This document shows, piece by piece, positions 23,101-32,343 of a DNA stretch of 64,000 nt. The notes beneath the pieces are model-generated. The model had not been told where the DNA came from, searched no databases, and saw nothing but the letters and a program-made list of their open reading frames with translations. The first letter of the stretch is position 1; each line of letters begins with the position of its first letter. Source of the DNA: Helianthus annuus (taxonomy: Eukaryota; Streptophyta; Magnoliopsida; Asterales; Asteraceae); NCBI RefSeq assembly GCF_002127325.2, contig NC_035433.2:95632723-95696722 (forward strand), read 5' to 3'. Made by a program: the position numbers and the translations under genes.

Positions 23101-23696
23101 AGTACGCTTGAGTTAATGATTTTGGAACTGAAATATATTTTAATATATTACTTATTCAACTTTCTTAAAAACCAAAGTATATTTTTATATATACTATGAA
23201 TCTTTTTATCAAAACATTGTTTTTCAAACAATATATTTTTATACAAACTTATTCTATTTACTTATTTAATTTCCTATGCATTATTATTTTATATCATCTG
23301 ATTTCTTATAAATGCTTTATAAAAGAAAACCTTTTACAAGGATTATGACTACTTTTATTAAAACTTTTTTTAAACTCATAAGTCATGAATCCTAAGTACT
23401 ATAAAACCTATGTATCTCTCAGGCATTTTTATGCTGACGTACCTATTTTTACACATGTTTCAGGTGCTGCTTTGTGATGATTGATGATATATGCTACACA
23501 TAGGATGGACTCGTGCCTTAGCGACTTTAAAACTTGGAAGATAATAGTTGTACTTATTTGATTGTATTAAAACAATGAGTTCATTTATTCAATAAAACAA
23601 AATTATTTATTCCATGGTTGTGAAACAATGATTCTGTTACAACACTCCCCGACGTTTCCGCCACGTTTTGTTGTTTTACGTGGTCGGGGTGTGACA
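20162..23696 (+). mobile_element. 3' LTR of element E
   Basis: Collinear with 14513-18041 with scattered substitutions and small indels. The TATA-in-loop repeat is kept at 23014-23084. It ends GGTGTGACA and is followed by the target-site copy CCAGC. Confidence 0.85.
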
Positions 23697-23701
23697 CCAG
23701 C

Positions 23702-24256
23702 GACTATGCTGCTCTCTGTCCCAACATGTCTCAGCCTGCTTATCGAAGAATCGAGCTGTACATCAAGGGCTTGGTCCCTGAAATTCAGAATTTGGTAACT
23801 TCAGTAAATCTCGCCATGATTCAGCAAGTCATTTGTCTAGCTCAGCATCTCACAGACCAGGCCATGGAGCATGGCAAGCTGCCCAAAAGGAACAGTGTTA
23901 CTATCGAAACTTCTGGTGATAACAAGCGTAAGTGGGATGGAAACCAGGGAAAGGATTATAACCCCACTCAAGCCCCAGCTCAGCAAAGGAAGACTGAAAG
24001 CAACAAGGTTCCTCAACAACAGGGTGGTTACCAGGGAAATCACCCCAAGTGTAACAAGTGTGGTCGACATCACAGTGGACCATGTGCAAGAAACAAGTGT
24101 CAGCGATGCAACAAAATGGGATATGAGGCCAGGGATTGTAGAAGCCCTCATCCAGCAAGACAAACCAACCTCAGCAATAGCAGCATCATGGAAACCTTAA
24201 AGGTTGTTTTCGGTGTGGAGCTGAGGGACACATTAATTGGAATTTCCCCTAGTTGA
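23702..24256 (+). pseudogene. Gag of element F, 3' part with zinc knuckles
   Basis: Continues the frame cut at 14512. A basic, Gln/Asn-rich linker leads to a Cys/His cluster at 24050-24139. The second knuckle reads CQRCNKMGYEARDC, with tyrosine in place of the zinc-binding histidine. After a frameshift near 24190 a third knuckle (from 24205) reads CFRCGAEGHINWNF and has lost its last cysteine. The frame carrying it has a stop at 24250 before the protease. Confidence 0.75.
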
Positions 24257-24546
24257 ATCACAATGACAACAACCAAGGAGCTGGAAAAAACAACAACAAT
24301 GGCGGGAACAGTGCAAGACGAAAAGTCTTTGTGATGGGCGCTGGCGAAGCAAGGGATGATCCCAACGTTGTAGCGGGTAAGTTCCTACTTGATGATTGTA
24401 ATGTTTCGGTATTATTTGATTCTGGAGCCGATGCTAGCTATGTATACCTACGTATTAGTAAGAAGCTTAAGCCTACGCCTACACCATTAAACGCTAAGCA
24501 CGTCATTGAACTAGCTAGTGTAGGAATATCAAGGCCTCACACGTAA
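24253..24546 (+). pseudogene. Aspartic protease of element F
   Basis: Asn-rich linker and then a retropepsin core with DSGAD at 24418-24432 inside VLFDSGADASYV, the Gypsy-type active site. It would cut the Gag-Pol precursor. The frame ends at a stop at 24544, and the link to RT (24547-24850) is shifted and broken. Confidence 0.75.
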
Positions 24547-24839
24547 TCAATAGCTGCAAACTCGTACTATCTGGTTAGACTTTTCTCATCAATCTCTTTC
24601 CCATCATTCTTTGATGCTTCGACGTCCTTATTGGAAAGGATTGGTTATCCAAACATCACGCCGAGATACTCTGTCAAGAGAAAGTCGTTCGTATCCCTCG
24701 TCCTTTCGGCGAACCCCTTATTGTTCAAGGCGACAAGAATGGTGCAGTCACACGCATCATTTCCTTCTTAAAGTCCCAAAAGTGTTTACTAAAGGGCCAT
24801 ATTGTTATTCTAGCACTCGTTACTGACACTCAAGAGAAG

Positions 24840-25627
24840 GATCAAGGATTGAAGATTTTCCCATCGTACGCGACTTTCCCAAGGTATTCCCTGAGGAACT
24901 ACCTGGACTCCCTCCTCATCATCAAGTCGAATTCCAAATCGAGCTAACTCTTGGAGCGGCACCCATAGCTCGTGCACCTTATCGACTTGCCCCAGCCGAA
25001 CTGGAGGAACTTTCTACGCAATTGCAAGAGCTGTTGGATAAAGGCTTTATCTGCCCTAGCTCGTCACCCTAGGGAGCCCCAATATTCTTTTTCAAGAAGA
25101 AAGATGGCACATTCCGTATGTGTATCGATTATCGTGAGCTGAACAAGGTGACTATCAAGAACCGCTACCCACTCCCACGTATCGATGATCGGTTCGACTA
25201 GCTACAAGTGTCGAGTTATTACTCCAAGATCGATTTACGGTCGGGTTATCATCAGTTGAGAGTCCGAGACAAGGACATCTCTAAAACTGCTTTCAGGACT
25301 TGCTATGGTCACTACGAATTCCTTGTCATGCCGTTTGGAATGACGAATGCACCTGCAGTTTTCATGGATCTTATGAACTGAGTGTGCAAACCCTACCTTG
25401 ATAGGTTTGTTATAGTCTTCGTTGACGGCATCCGAATCTATTCGAGGAATCGAGAAGAACATGAGCACCATCTTCGTCTTATCCTAGAGCTTTTACGCAA
25501 CCAACAACTTTACGCCAAGCTTTCAAAATGCGACTTTTGGATTCGCGAAGTCCACTTTCTTGGGCACGTAGTCAATGAAGATGGGATTCACGTCGATCCA
25601 GCTAAGATTGACTCCATTAAGAACTAG
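24840..25627 (+). pseudogene. Reverse transcriptase of element F (inactive)
   Basis: Recognisable Ty3/Gypsy RT blocks in order: [10 protein letters not shown], the primer-grip side [38 protein letters not shown] and MPFGMTNAP. The catalytic motif at 25418-25429 reads FVDG instead of (Y/F)(V/I)DD, so one metal-binding aspartate is lost. In-frame stops occur near 25071, 25199 and 25379, and at 25625. The usual block after the thumb (YYRRFI region) is missing between 25627 and about 25650. Confidence 0.85.
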
Positions 25628-25771
25628 CCTACACCGAAGACTCATCAAGGGATTTTCGAAGATCACTCAACCCCTCACGACTCTTACCCAGAAAGGTATT
25701 GCTTATAAGTGGAACGAAGCACAAGATTCTACGTTTCAGATGTTAAAGGAGAAACTCTATAGCGCTCCCAT

Positions 25772-26835
25772 TAGACCTGGCAAACGGGTTGGGTGGGGTC
25801 GGGTCATGGGTCAAAACGGGTTCGGGTCGAAACGGGTCAATTAAAAAAAGGGTTGTTTCGGTTCGAGTCGAAATGGGTTCGGGTCAAAACGGGTTCAGGT
25901 TGGAACGGGTTCGGGTCAGAACAGGTTCGGGTCAGATTGGGTTTCGGGTCGGGTTGGTTAATTTTTTTAAAGTGATTATACATCAACTTTTCCTAACATA
26001 ATTTAATTAAATTAGCTTACAGATCTGAATTCCATCACCAACTTTTCCTAACTGGTGGTCAGTTCCGTATTCTGCTGCACATGTGATTGTATAACTGACA
26101 TTAGGTGTTGTTTTTGTTTCTATATTGAATGAATAATTTAACGGTGCAGGTCGAAACGGTACACGTCAAAACGGTTCCTGTCGAAACGGTACTGGTCGAA
26201 ACGGTTCGATTCGAAACGGTACAGGTCGAAACGGTTCGATTCGAAACGGTACGGGTCGAAATGGTTCGCGTCGAAATAGTGCGCTTTGAAATGGTAAGCG
26301 TCGAAACGGTGCGCGTCGAAACGGTGTGTGTCGAAACGGTACGGGTCGAAACGGTACGAAACTCGTCCCGACCCGAAACTCGTCTCGTGCGGAAACTTGT
26401 GTCGGCCCAAAACCCGTTGCGATCCGAAACCCGTCTCGTGCATAAACCCGTGTCGGCTCGAAACCCGACCCTAACCGACCTCGTTCCGATCCAAAACCTA
26501 CGTCGTGCCGAAACCCGTCTCGGCCCGAAACTCAATTTGAACTGAACCTGTTCTGATCCAAAACCCGTTTCGTGCCGTAACCCGTCTCGTGCAGATACTT
26601 GTGCCGGCTCGAAGCCCATTCCGATCCAAAACCTGCCCCGTTTCTTTAAGACACCAACCCACATCGACCCATTTCTTTAATGTTGTCGACCCACTTTAAC
26701 CCGAAAATAACAAGATGGAATTTCAAGTGATTGACCCATTTAGTTAAAATATCTTACCCAAATCAACCCATATAATTTTAAAAGAAACCCAAATTGACCA
26801 ACTTGGAAAGCTTTGGGTCAAGATTGCCCCCTCTA
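25772..26835. mobile_element. Non-autonomous hAT-like element with self-complementary repeats
   Basis: 1064 bp flanked by a perfect 8-bp target duplication GCTCCCAT (25764-25771 and 26836-26843), which is the hAT size. Imperfect terminal inverted repeats are TAGACCTGGCAAAC on the left and TAGAGGGGGCAATC read inward from the right. The interior is built from CGGGTCGAAACGGGTT-like units on the left and their complements on the right. In the middle is a 15-bp array of about 14 units around GTCGAAACGGTAC (26148-26357). No transposase. Open frames on both strands are products of the array. Confidence 0.8.
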
Positions 26836-27309
26836 GCTCCCATTCTTTCATTACATGAACATACCGACGATTTTGTCGCCTGTTGCGATGCGTCTATTCA
26901 AGGGCTCGATTGCGTGTTGATGCAACACGAGAAAGTTATTGCCTACGCTTCTTGACAACTCAAGATCCACGAATGGAACTACATAACGCACGATTTGGAA
27001 CTCGGAGCAGTAGTCTTTGCACTCAAGATTTGGAGGCATTACTTGTACGGTACCAAGTGCACGATTTACACCGATCACAAGAGTCTCCAGCATATATTCG
27101 ATCAGAAGGAGTTGAACATGCGGCAGCGCAGATGGGTTGAACTCATTAACGCTTACGAATGCGCGATCAAGTATCATTCGGGCAAGGCTAATGTTATAGC
27201 TGATGCCCTCAGCAGGAAAGAAACCAAGCCTAAGTTGTTCGAGCTTTATAGCTTACTATTCATTCCAATCTCCCTAACCAGATCCATAGCGCTCAAGTCG
27301 AAGCACTGA
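26836..27309 (+). pseudogene. RNase H of element F
   Basis: The frame of RT's downstream part resumes exactly after the hAT copy of GCTCCCAT. Gypsy RNase H motifs follow: CDASIQGLDCVL, a shifted YAS block, [28 protein letters not shown] and ADALSRKE. The aspartate and glutamate positions typical of the fold are present, but a stop near 26953 breaks the frame. Confidence 0.8.
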
Positions 27310-28205
27310 AAACGGAAAACCTTCCAGCCGAATCCATGCGGGGCATGGAAAAGCAGCTCGAACTTAAAGACGATGATATTGACTACTTCATGGAACATGT
27401 TTGGGTTCCATCCTACGGAAATCTCTGAGAACTTGTGATGGACGAAGCTCACAAGTCTCGTTACTCGATACATCCTGGTTCTGATAAGATGTATCACGAT
27501 CTCAAAACCCTGTATTGGTGGCCTTGCATGAAATCTATCATTGCTAAGTACGTTAGCAAATGCTTGAGTTGCGCCAGAGTCAAGATCGAATACCGGAAGC
27601 CATCTGGGTTACTACAGCAACCAGAGTTGCCAACCTAGAAATGGGAACAAATTTCCATGGACTTCGTTACTGGCTTACCAAGATCACAAAGCGGAAATGA
27701 TACCATTTGGGTGATCGTAGACCATTTAACCAAGTCTGCTCACTTCCTCGCGATCAAAGAAACTGACAAGTTATTAAAACTTGCAGTCATCTACTTGAAG
27801 GAAATAGTTGCTAGGCATGGAGTGCCAACCTCCATTATCTCTGATCTTGATCCTTGTTTCACCTCCGAATTGTGGCAGGCCATGCACAAGTCTTTTGGCT
27901 CACAGTTGGAAATGAGCACTACCTATCACCTACAAACGGATGGTCACACTGAACGTATCATCCAAACACTTGAAGACATGCTGAGAGCATGTGTTATTGA
28001 CTTTGGAAATGGGTGGGAACGACATCTACCTCTGATAGAATTCTCTTACAACAACAGCTACCATACTAGCATTCAGGCAGCACCATTCGAGGCATTGTAC
28101 GGTTGTAAATTCCGGTCACCTTTGTGCTGGGCGGAAGTTGGCGAAAGCCAAATTACCAGCCCAGAACTTGTACTTACCACCACGGATAAGATTGCCCACA
28201 TATGA
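27310..28205 (+). pseudogene. Integrase of element F
   Basis: An HHCC-type zinc-binding region lies at about 27435-27590 (His residues in [12 protein letters not shown], cysteines in CLSCARVK). The catalytic core follows: first Asp in MDFVTGLP (27657), second Asp in SDLDPCFTS (27842), Glu in GHTERI (27951). Canonical neighbours have changed: SDRD is SDLD and GQTER is GHTER. Stops at about 27427, 27636 and 28203 break it. Integrase would insert the cDNA copy into the genome. Confidence 0.85.
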
Positions 28206-28796
28206 TAACGCATGGCGGCAGCTCGAGACCGTCAGAAAAGCTAAGCTGATAAACATAGGAAGCCTCTAGAATTCCAGGTCGTGGACCGGGTTCTACTAAA
28301 AGTTTCACCCTGGAAGGGTGTGGTACGTTTTGGCAAACGGGGTAAGCTTAATCCATGATACGTTGCACCTTTCGAAATTGCCGAGAGAATCAGTAAGGTA
28401 GCTTACAGATTGAACCTGCCTGAAGAGCTGAGTGTGGTACACAACATCTTCCTCGTGTCTAATCTGAAGAAGTGTCTGTCAGATGAAACGCTCGTTGTTT
28501 CTTTTACGGAACTCACTATTGACGATCAACTACACTTCGTTGAGGAACCGGTTGAGATCATGGATCGAGAGACGAAGACCCTCAAACGTAGTAATATACC
28601 TATCATTCGAGTTCGTTGGAATTCACATGGTGGCCTAGAGTTTACCTGGGAATGGGAAGACCAGATGAGGTGCAAGTATCGCCACTTGTTTGCAAATGAA
28701 ACTCCCAGCACTGAAGCTACAACAGAATTTTGGGACGAAATTCCAAACCTACAGGGGGATGATGTGACACCTCGTGGAAACATTTCAACACACTAG
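28206..28796 (+). pseudogene. Integrase C-terminus and chromodomain-like end of element F
   Basis: After stops at about 28203 and 28241 the GKLNP-type block and the YRLNLPEEL, HNIFLVSNLKKCL segment typical of plant chromovirus integrases follow. 28410-28796 is open and contains IPIIRVRWNSHGGLEFTWEWED, comparable to the chromodomain-like end of the Tekay clade, which is thought to target chromatin. The frame stops at 28794, shortly before the polypurine tract. Confidence 0.75.
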
Positions 28797-28818
28797 CTTG
28801 TCAGCGGTTGCGCTCTAA

Positions 28819-28852
28819 CTTTCGGGACGAAAGTTCTTAAAACTTGGGGTAA
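28819..28852 (+). other. Pre-polypurine stem-loop and polypurine tract of element F
   Basis: CTTTCGGGACGAAAG (28819-28833) forms a 6-bp stem with loop GGA. ACTTGGGGTAA then abuts the LTR start TGTGACAC at 28853. E, D and I have the same stem-loop with AATTTCG/CGAAATT arms. Confidence 0.7.
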
Positions 28853-29891
28853 TGTGACACTTCGGGTTTCCCGCGCGTTTCTTTTATGCTTGTAACTGTG
28901 TGGAATTAATAAACGAAACTTTGTTTGATAATTTACTGAATTATTATGTGTTAGTTATTTGTAAAAGTGTAAACTAAAAATATATAAGCATTATGTATTA
29001 AATGTGAACATCATGTCTATTTAGTATGTGAGTCGAAACCATCGGTTCTGACTCGAGACCGTCTGGTCTTGACTCGGGATCTGCTGACTCGAAATAAGTG
29101 GGCTAAACACCCACACTAAATCTGGCCCAACTCACCAAGCCCAGTCGAAACCACCCTCAAACCCTAGAAGGGTGCACAGTCTCGACAAGGTTATAAAACC
29201 CTCAATTTTAGCCGGCATTCCAATTGTTTGGAGCATCAACCATTTCACACACATTTCCCCAAAAACATTCTCTTATCCACTCTCTCTCTCTCTCTCCTCT
29301 CATCCTTTCTCTCACTAAACACGCTAACACACTCCAAGATCCTCCTCTCTCCTTCTTTAATCCGACGGCAGCTTCAAGACTATCAGCATCCCTTGTTCCC
29401 GGGAGCTTGTTTCTTTGATTCTCCTACACACCTTTGTATTCAGACAATACCCGGTTATTGTACTACTTATTTCTTGATGTTTATGTATGATAAAAGTGTC
29501 TACTTGTTTGATGTTAACAATGCTTTTCCTTTTTTATGATGATATACAAACCGATTTCATAGTAATAATGTGCATTATGGCTGTTTAATGAAGTTGAGTC
29601 ATGTTAGGATGGTGAATGATAAATGTTGTTTTGATGATAGTATATAAGGATGTTCTTGATATAAAGGTTATATATACATGTTCCTGATCCATGAAATGCA
29701 TGTTATGTGATACGGAACAGTAATGAGCTAATGGTATTCATGATGTATGCCTGCGAATATGTTAAGGTATTGATGGGTCGGTTTTGATGAATGATAAACC
29801 TGATGTTTATGCATGATAAAACAATGATGAACTAGTTGAATGTGTTAAGAATGTTTGGATTAATGTGCATTTGATCTTATTTTAGGAGTGT
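28853..29891 (+). mobile_element. 3' LTR of element F, first part
   Basis: Begins TGTGACACTTCGGG. U3 holds several GACTCGARACC-like motifs (about 29031-29095), a TATA box GTTATAAAA near 29190, and a CT-rich tract at 29280-29300. It is interrupted by element G at the target AGTGT (29887-29891); the rest is at 53110-54500. Confidence 0.75.
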
Positions 29892-30982
29892 TGATGTCTG
29901 TCGTTAGTGACATGAAAAAACCGAAATAAACTAGGTAGCTAGAGTAAGTCTGATATCGAACCAGAGGAGGATTGTGGAAAATGTCGAATGAAAAGTATTA
30001 ATTAATTACTATTGAATTGGAAAATCGGTGTGATTGATTATAAGAATTATCTAAATTAACGAATAAAAATTGAGAATAAGATTGAGTTGTAATAACCAAT
30101 GCTAAGAAAAGGTGATCACTCTGGGATAAAGATTCTGTAATCACTAATAACCTAGTTCTGATTTTATTGGATGCTATTGATTGAATAGTAAATCTGTCAC
30201 ATCTACCAATTACCTATGCAGTTCAAAATCTTAATATTAATTGATCAGATAAATATTAAAACAAGCATACATAGGAATCATTCAATCAACAAAAGCATAA
30301 TTGGATTCAACACATAATTATAACTCTGACTGTCACTCAGGATTTGTTTGTCACACAAATTATATAATCACGCAAATAATCGGCTGTCACCCGACTACAA
30401 ATCCAAATCTCGATACAAAACAGAAACTAGAATTAAAAGTGTCTCACAAGAATCATTCACCCGAAGTGTCCACGAGAGATTTAGCCGCTCATGATACTCG
30501 TCCGATCAAAAGCTTGAGATAGTGACGAATACATGATGATGTTGATGAAGAGATTCAAAAACCCCACTGCCGTCGAAGATGATGATTTTATATCTTTTCT
30601 ATGTTTGTCGTCAAAAAGAGTCCACAAGTCCACAAGCCCACAAGTCAACGTCTCTCCCTTTTCGGCCCAAATAGAAGTCCACGTGCCTTCTTTTCTTTTA
30701 ATCTTCTAAGAGTCCACCAAATTAAATATGGCCTCCAAAAGTCCAATCAATGCGTGATGTATATTTGATTATTGTGTTGTTCCAAAGTCAATCGCTCAAT
30801 AGTCCACATATCAAAGATCACGTGATTTGTTGCCTCCTTAAAATTAGTGAACCCAAAGTAATGATGATGTCTATTGTGATTTTTAAGATGTTGGCATGTG
30901 ATGACCTAATCCTCGTAAAGCATGTGCCGCCAAAAGCCCTAGTGCACCTCTTGGTCTCGTGAGATGTGATGTTCTTTGTTTT
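29892..30982 (-). mobile_element. 3' LTR of element G, distal part
   Basis: Plus-strand sequence starts TGATGTCTGTCG at the AGTGT target. No gene is seen. It is interrupted at GTTTT (30978-30982) by element C and continues at 49672. The joined LTR is about 1.68 kb. Confidence 0.7.
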
Positions 30983-31719
30983 TGTTAGTGCATTACGTCT
31001 ATTGACTTCGTCTTGTATCATGTAATAGGATAGGATAGGATATCCAGTGCACGAGGTTCGAGAATCAAAATTAGTGATTAAAGGTTGTGATTTCGCTCAT
31101 ATGGACTTGCCATATAAGCGAAATCAGAAACATCAGATTTCGCTTATATGAACATGTTCATATCAGCGAAATCATCAACAGTATATATAGGAGCACTGTT
31201 CTTTTGTTTGGTAATCGTGACTTCCGGAATTGTAACGAAGTGCTGCCGAAATCTGTCCTGGTTGTAATCGTTGTTAAATGCAATATAAGTGACAGATATT
31301 ATAGTATCAAGCTGTTTTCGCCTATTGACTTCGTCTTGTATCATGTAATAGGATAGGATATCCAGTGCACGAGGTTCGAGAATCAAAATTAGTGATTAAA
31401 GGTTGTGATTTCGTTCATATGGACATGCCATATAAGCGAAATCAGAAACATCAGATTTCGCTTATATGAACATGTTCATATCAGCGAAATCATCAACAGT
31501 ATATATAGGAGCACTGTTCTTTTGTTTGGTAATCGCGACTTCTGGAATTGTAACGAAGTGCTGCCGAAATCTGTCCAGGTTGTAATCGTTGTTAAATGCA
31601 ATATAAGTGACAGATATTATAGTATCAAGCTGTTTTCGCGTCCAGTTCTCTGATTCCGCCTTTGAACCGGACATAAAGCTCTTCTGATAGACTCAGTCGG
31701 GTCAAACAACGATCCTACA
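30983..31719 (+). mobile_element. Tandem 5' LTRs of element C
   Basis: The first copy starts TGTTAGTGCATTACG and breaks off at 31320 within TGTTTTCG. The second copy picks up at about base 20 of the LTR (CTATTGACTTCG) and runs to GATCCTACA at 31719. The two differ at a few places. Both contain the palindrome pair and TATA box, so two promoters sit in tandem. The break lies near a short CGTC shared by the two LTR ends. Confidence 0.85.
31089..31190 (+). promoter_or_regulatory. Double U3 palindrome plus TATA box, LTR C (first copy)
   Basis: 31089-31125: arms starting GATTTCGCTCATATGG, 15 of 16 pairs, 5-base loop. 31136-31173: arms starting GATTTCGCTTATATGAACA, 18 of 19 pairs, no loop. TATATATAG at 31182. 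Repeated at 31407-31443, 31454-31491 and 31500, and in the 3' LTR at 49354-49390 and 49401-49438. Confidence 0.75.
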
Positions 31720-31721
31720 AG

Positions 31722-31733
31722 TGGTATCAGAGC
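31722..31733 (+). other. Primer binding site of element C
   Basis: TGGTATCAGAGC two bases after the LTR end; initiator methionine tRNA type. Confidence 0.9.
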
Positions 31734-32343
31734 TCAGGAAGAAGAGTTTAGCTTGATATCATCCTCATTCTGACTTCTACACGTTCTTTCATCATTTCAG
31801 AAAGTTTTACCGGACAAAACCCGATCAAAATTTCACAGATAATAGTTAATTGGTCATAGATAAACCCTTGAAAGTTTCATACCTAAATTCGGACTAAAAG
31901 TGGACTAAAATTGACTTCGAATAGATTTCGCTCATATGGACACCTAGTGATTTCGCTCATAATTCAAAACAGATTTCGCTCCAGTGGACACCATTCCTAG
32001 AGGTTTCGCTCCAAAGACACCTAATTTCGCTCATATGTCAATCTAATTTCGCTTTTCTGGCACAATGCCTAGAGGTTTCGCTCCAGAGGACATTATTCTT
32101 GGGATTTCGCTCCAAGATACATGGGATTTCGCTCATAGGGTTCAACCTGATTTCGCTCATAGGGTTCAACCTGATTTCGCTTTTAGGGTTCAACCTGATT
32201 TCGCATGTGTGTCATCTTTCGCTCGAAAGTGAATTTTGTCGTGTCAAGATCATTTCGCGTTGATCGAGTGTCAGTCTATTACAGTTTATTTGATATTGAT
32301 TGTACTGATTGTGTTTGTTTGATTATCTGTCCAGGTTTACATC
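31734..32343 (+). repeat. Element C leader with ATTTCGCT motif array
   Basis: From about 31920 to 32270 the motif (A/G)(A/G/T)TTTCGCT occurs about 13-14 times. Following bases fall into three types, CATA, CCA and TTTT, as after TCCGCT in A. The leader then becomes T-rich and reaches the gag ATG at 32344. Confidence 0.8.

Larger units (their letters stand above)
14513..23696 (+). mobile_element. Element E: non-autonomous Gypsy element with 3.5-kb LTRs
   Basis: LTRs 14513-18041 (3529 bp) and 20162-23696 (3535 bp) flank only 2.1 kb of interior. Flanks CCAAC (14508-14512) and CCAGC (23697-23701) are a target duplication with one change. The interior has a primer site, a decayed gag knuckle and the same non-coding block as D, but no polymerase. 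The two LTRs differ at many more places than those of D, so E is older. Length and make-up fit a LARD-type derivative. Confidence 0.85.

Noticed and set aside
26101..26664. Long open frames on both strands with repeated Val-Glu-Thr-Val or Thr-Val-Ser patterns
   Set aside because: They are products of the 15-bp array in the hAT-like element; open frames occur on both strands because the unit length is a multiple of three.
31087..31674. Frames of 70-89 codons on both strands in LTR C
   Set aside because: They follow the palindromes of U3, recur in each LTR copy, and have no start context or relatives.
31722..31733. tRNA-like sequence TGGTATCAGAGC
   Set aside because: It is the complement of a tRNA 3' end used as primer site, not a tRNA gene; no cloverleaf is present.
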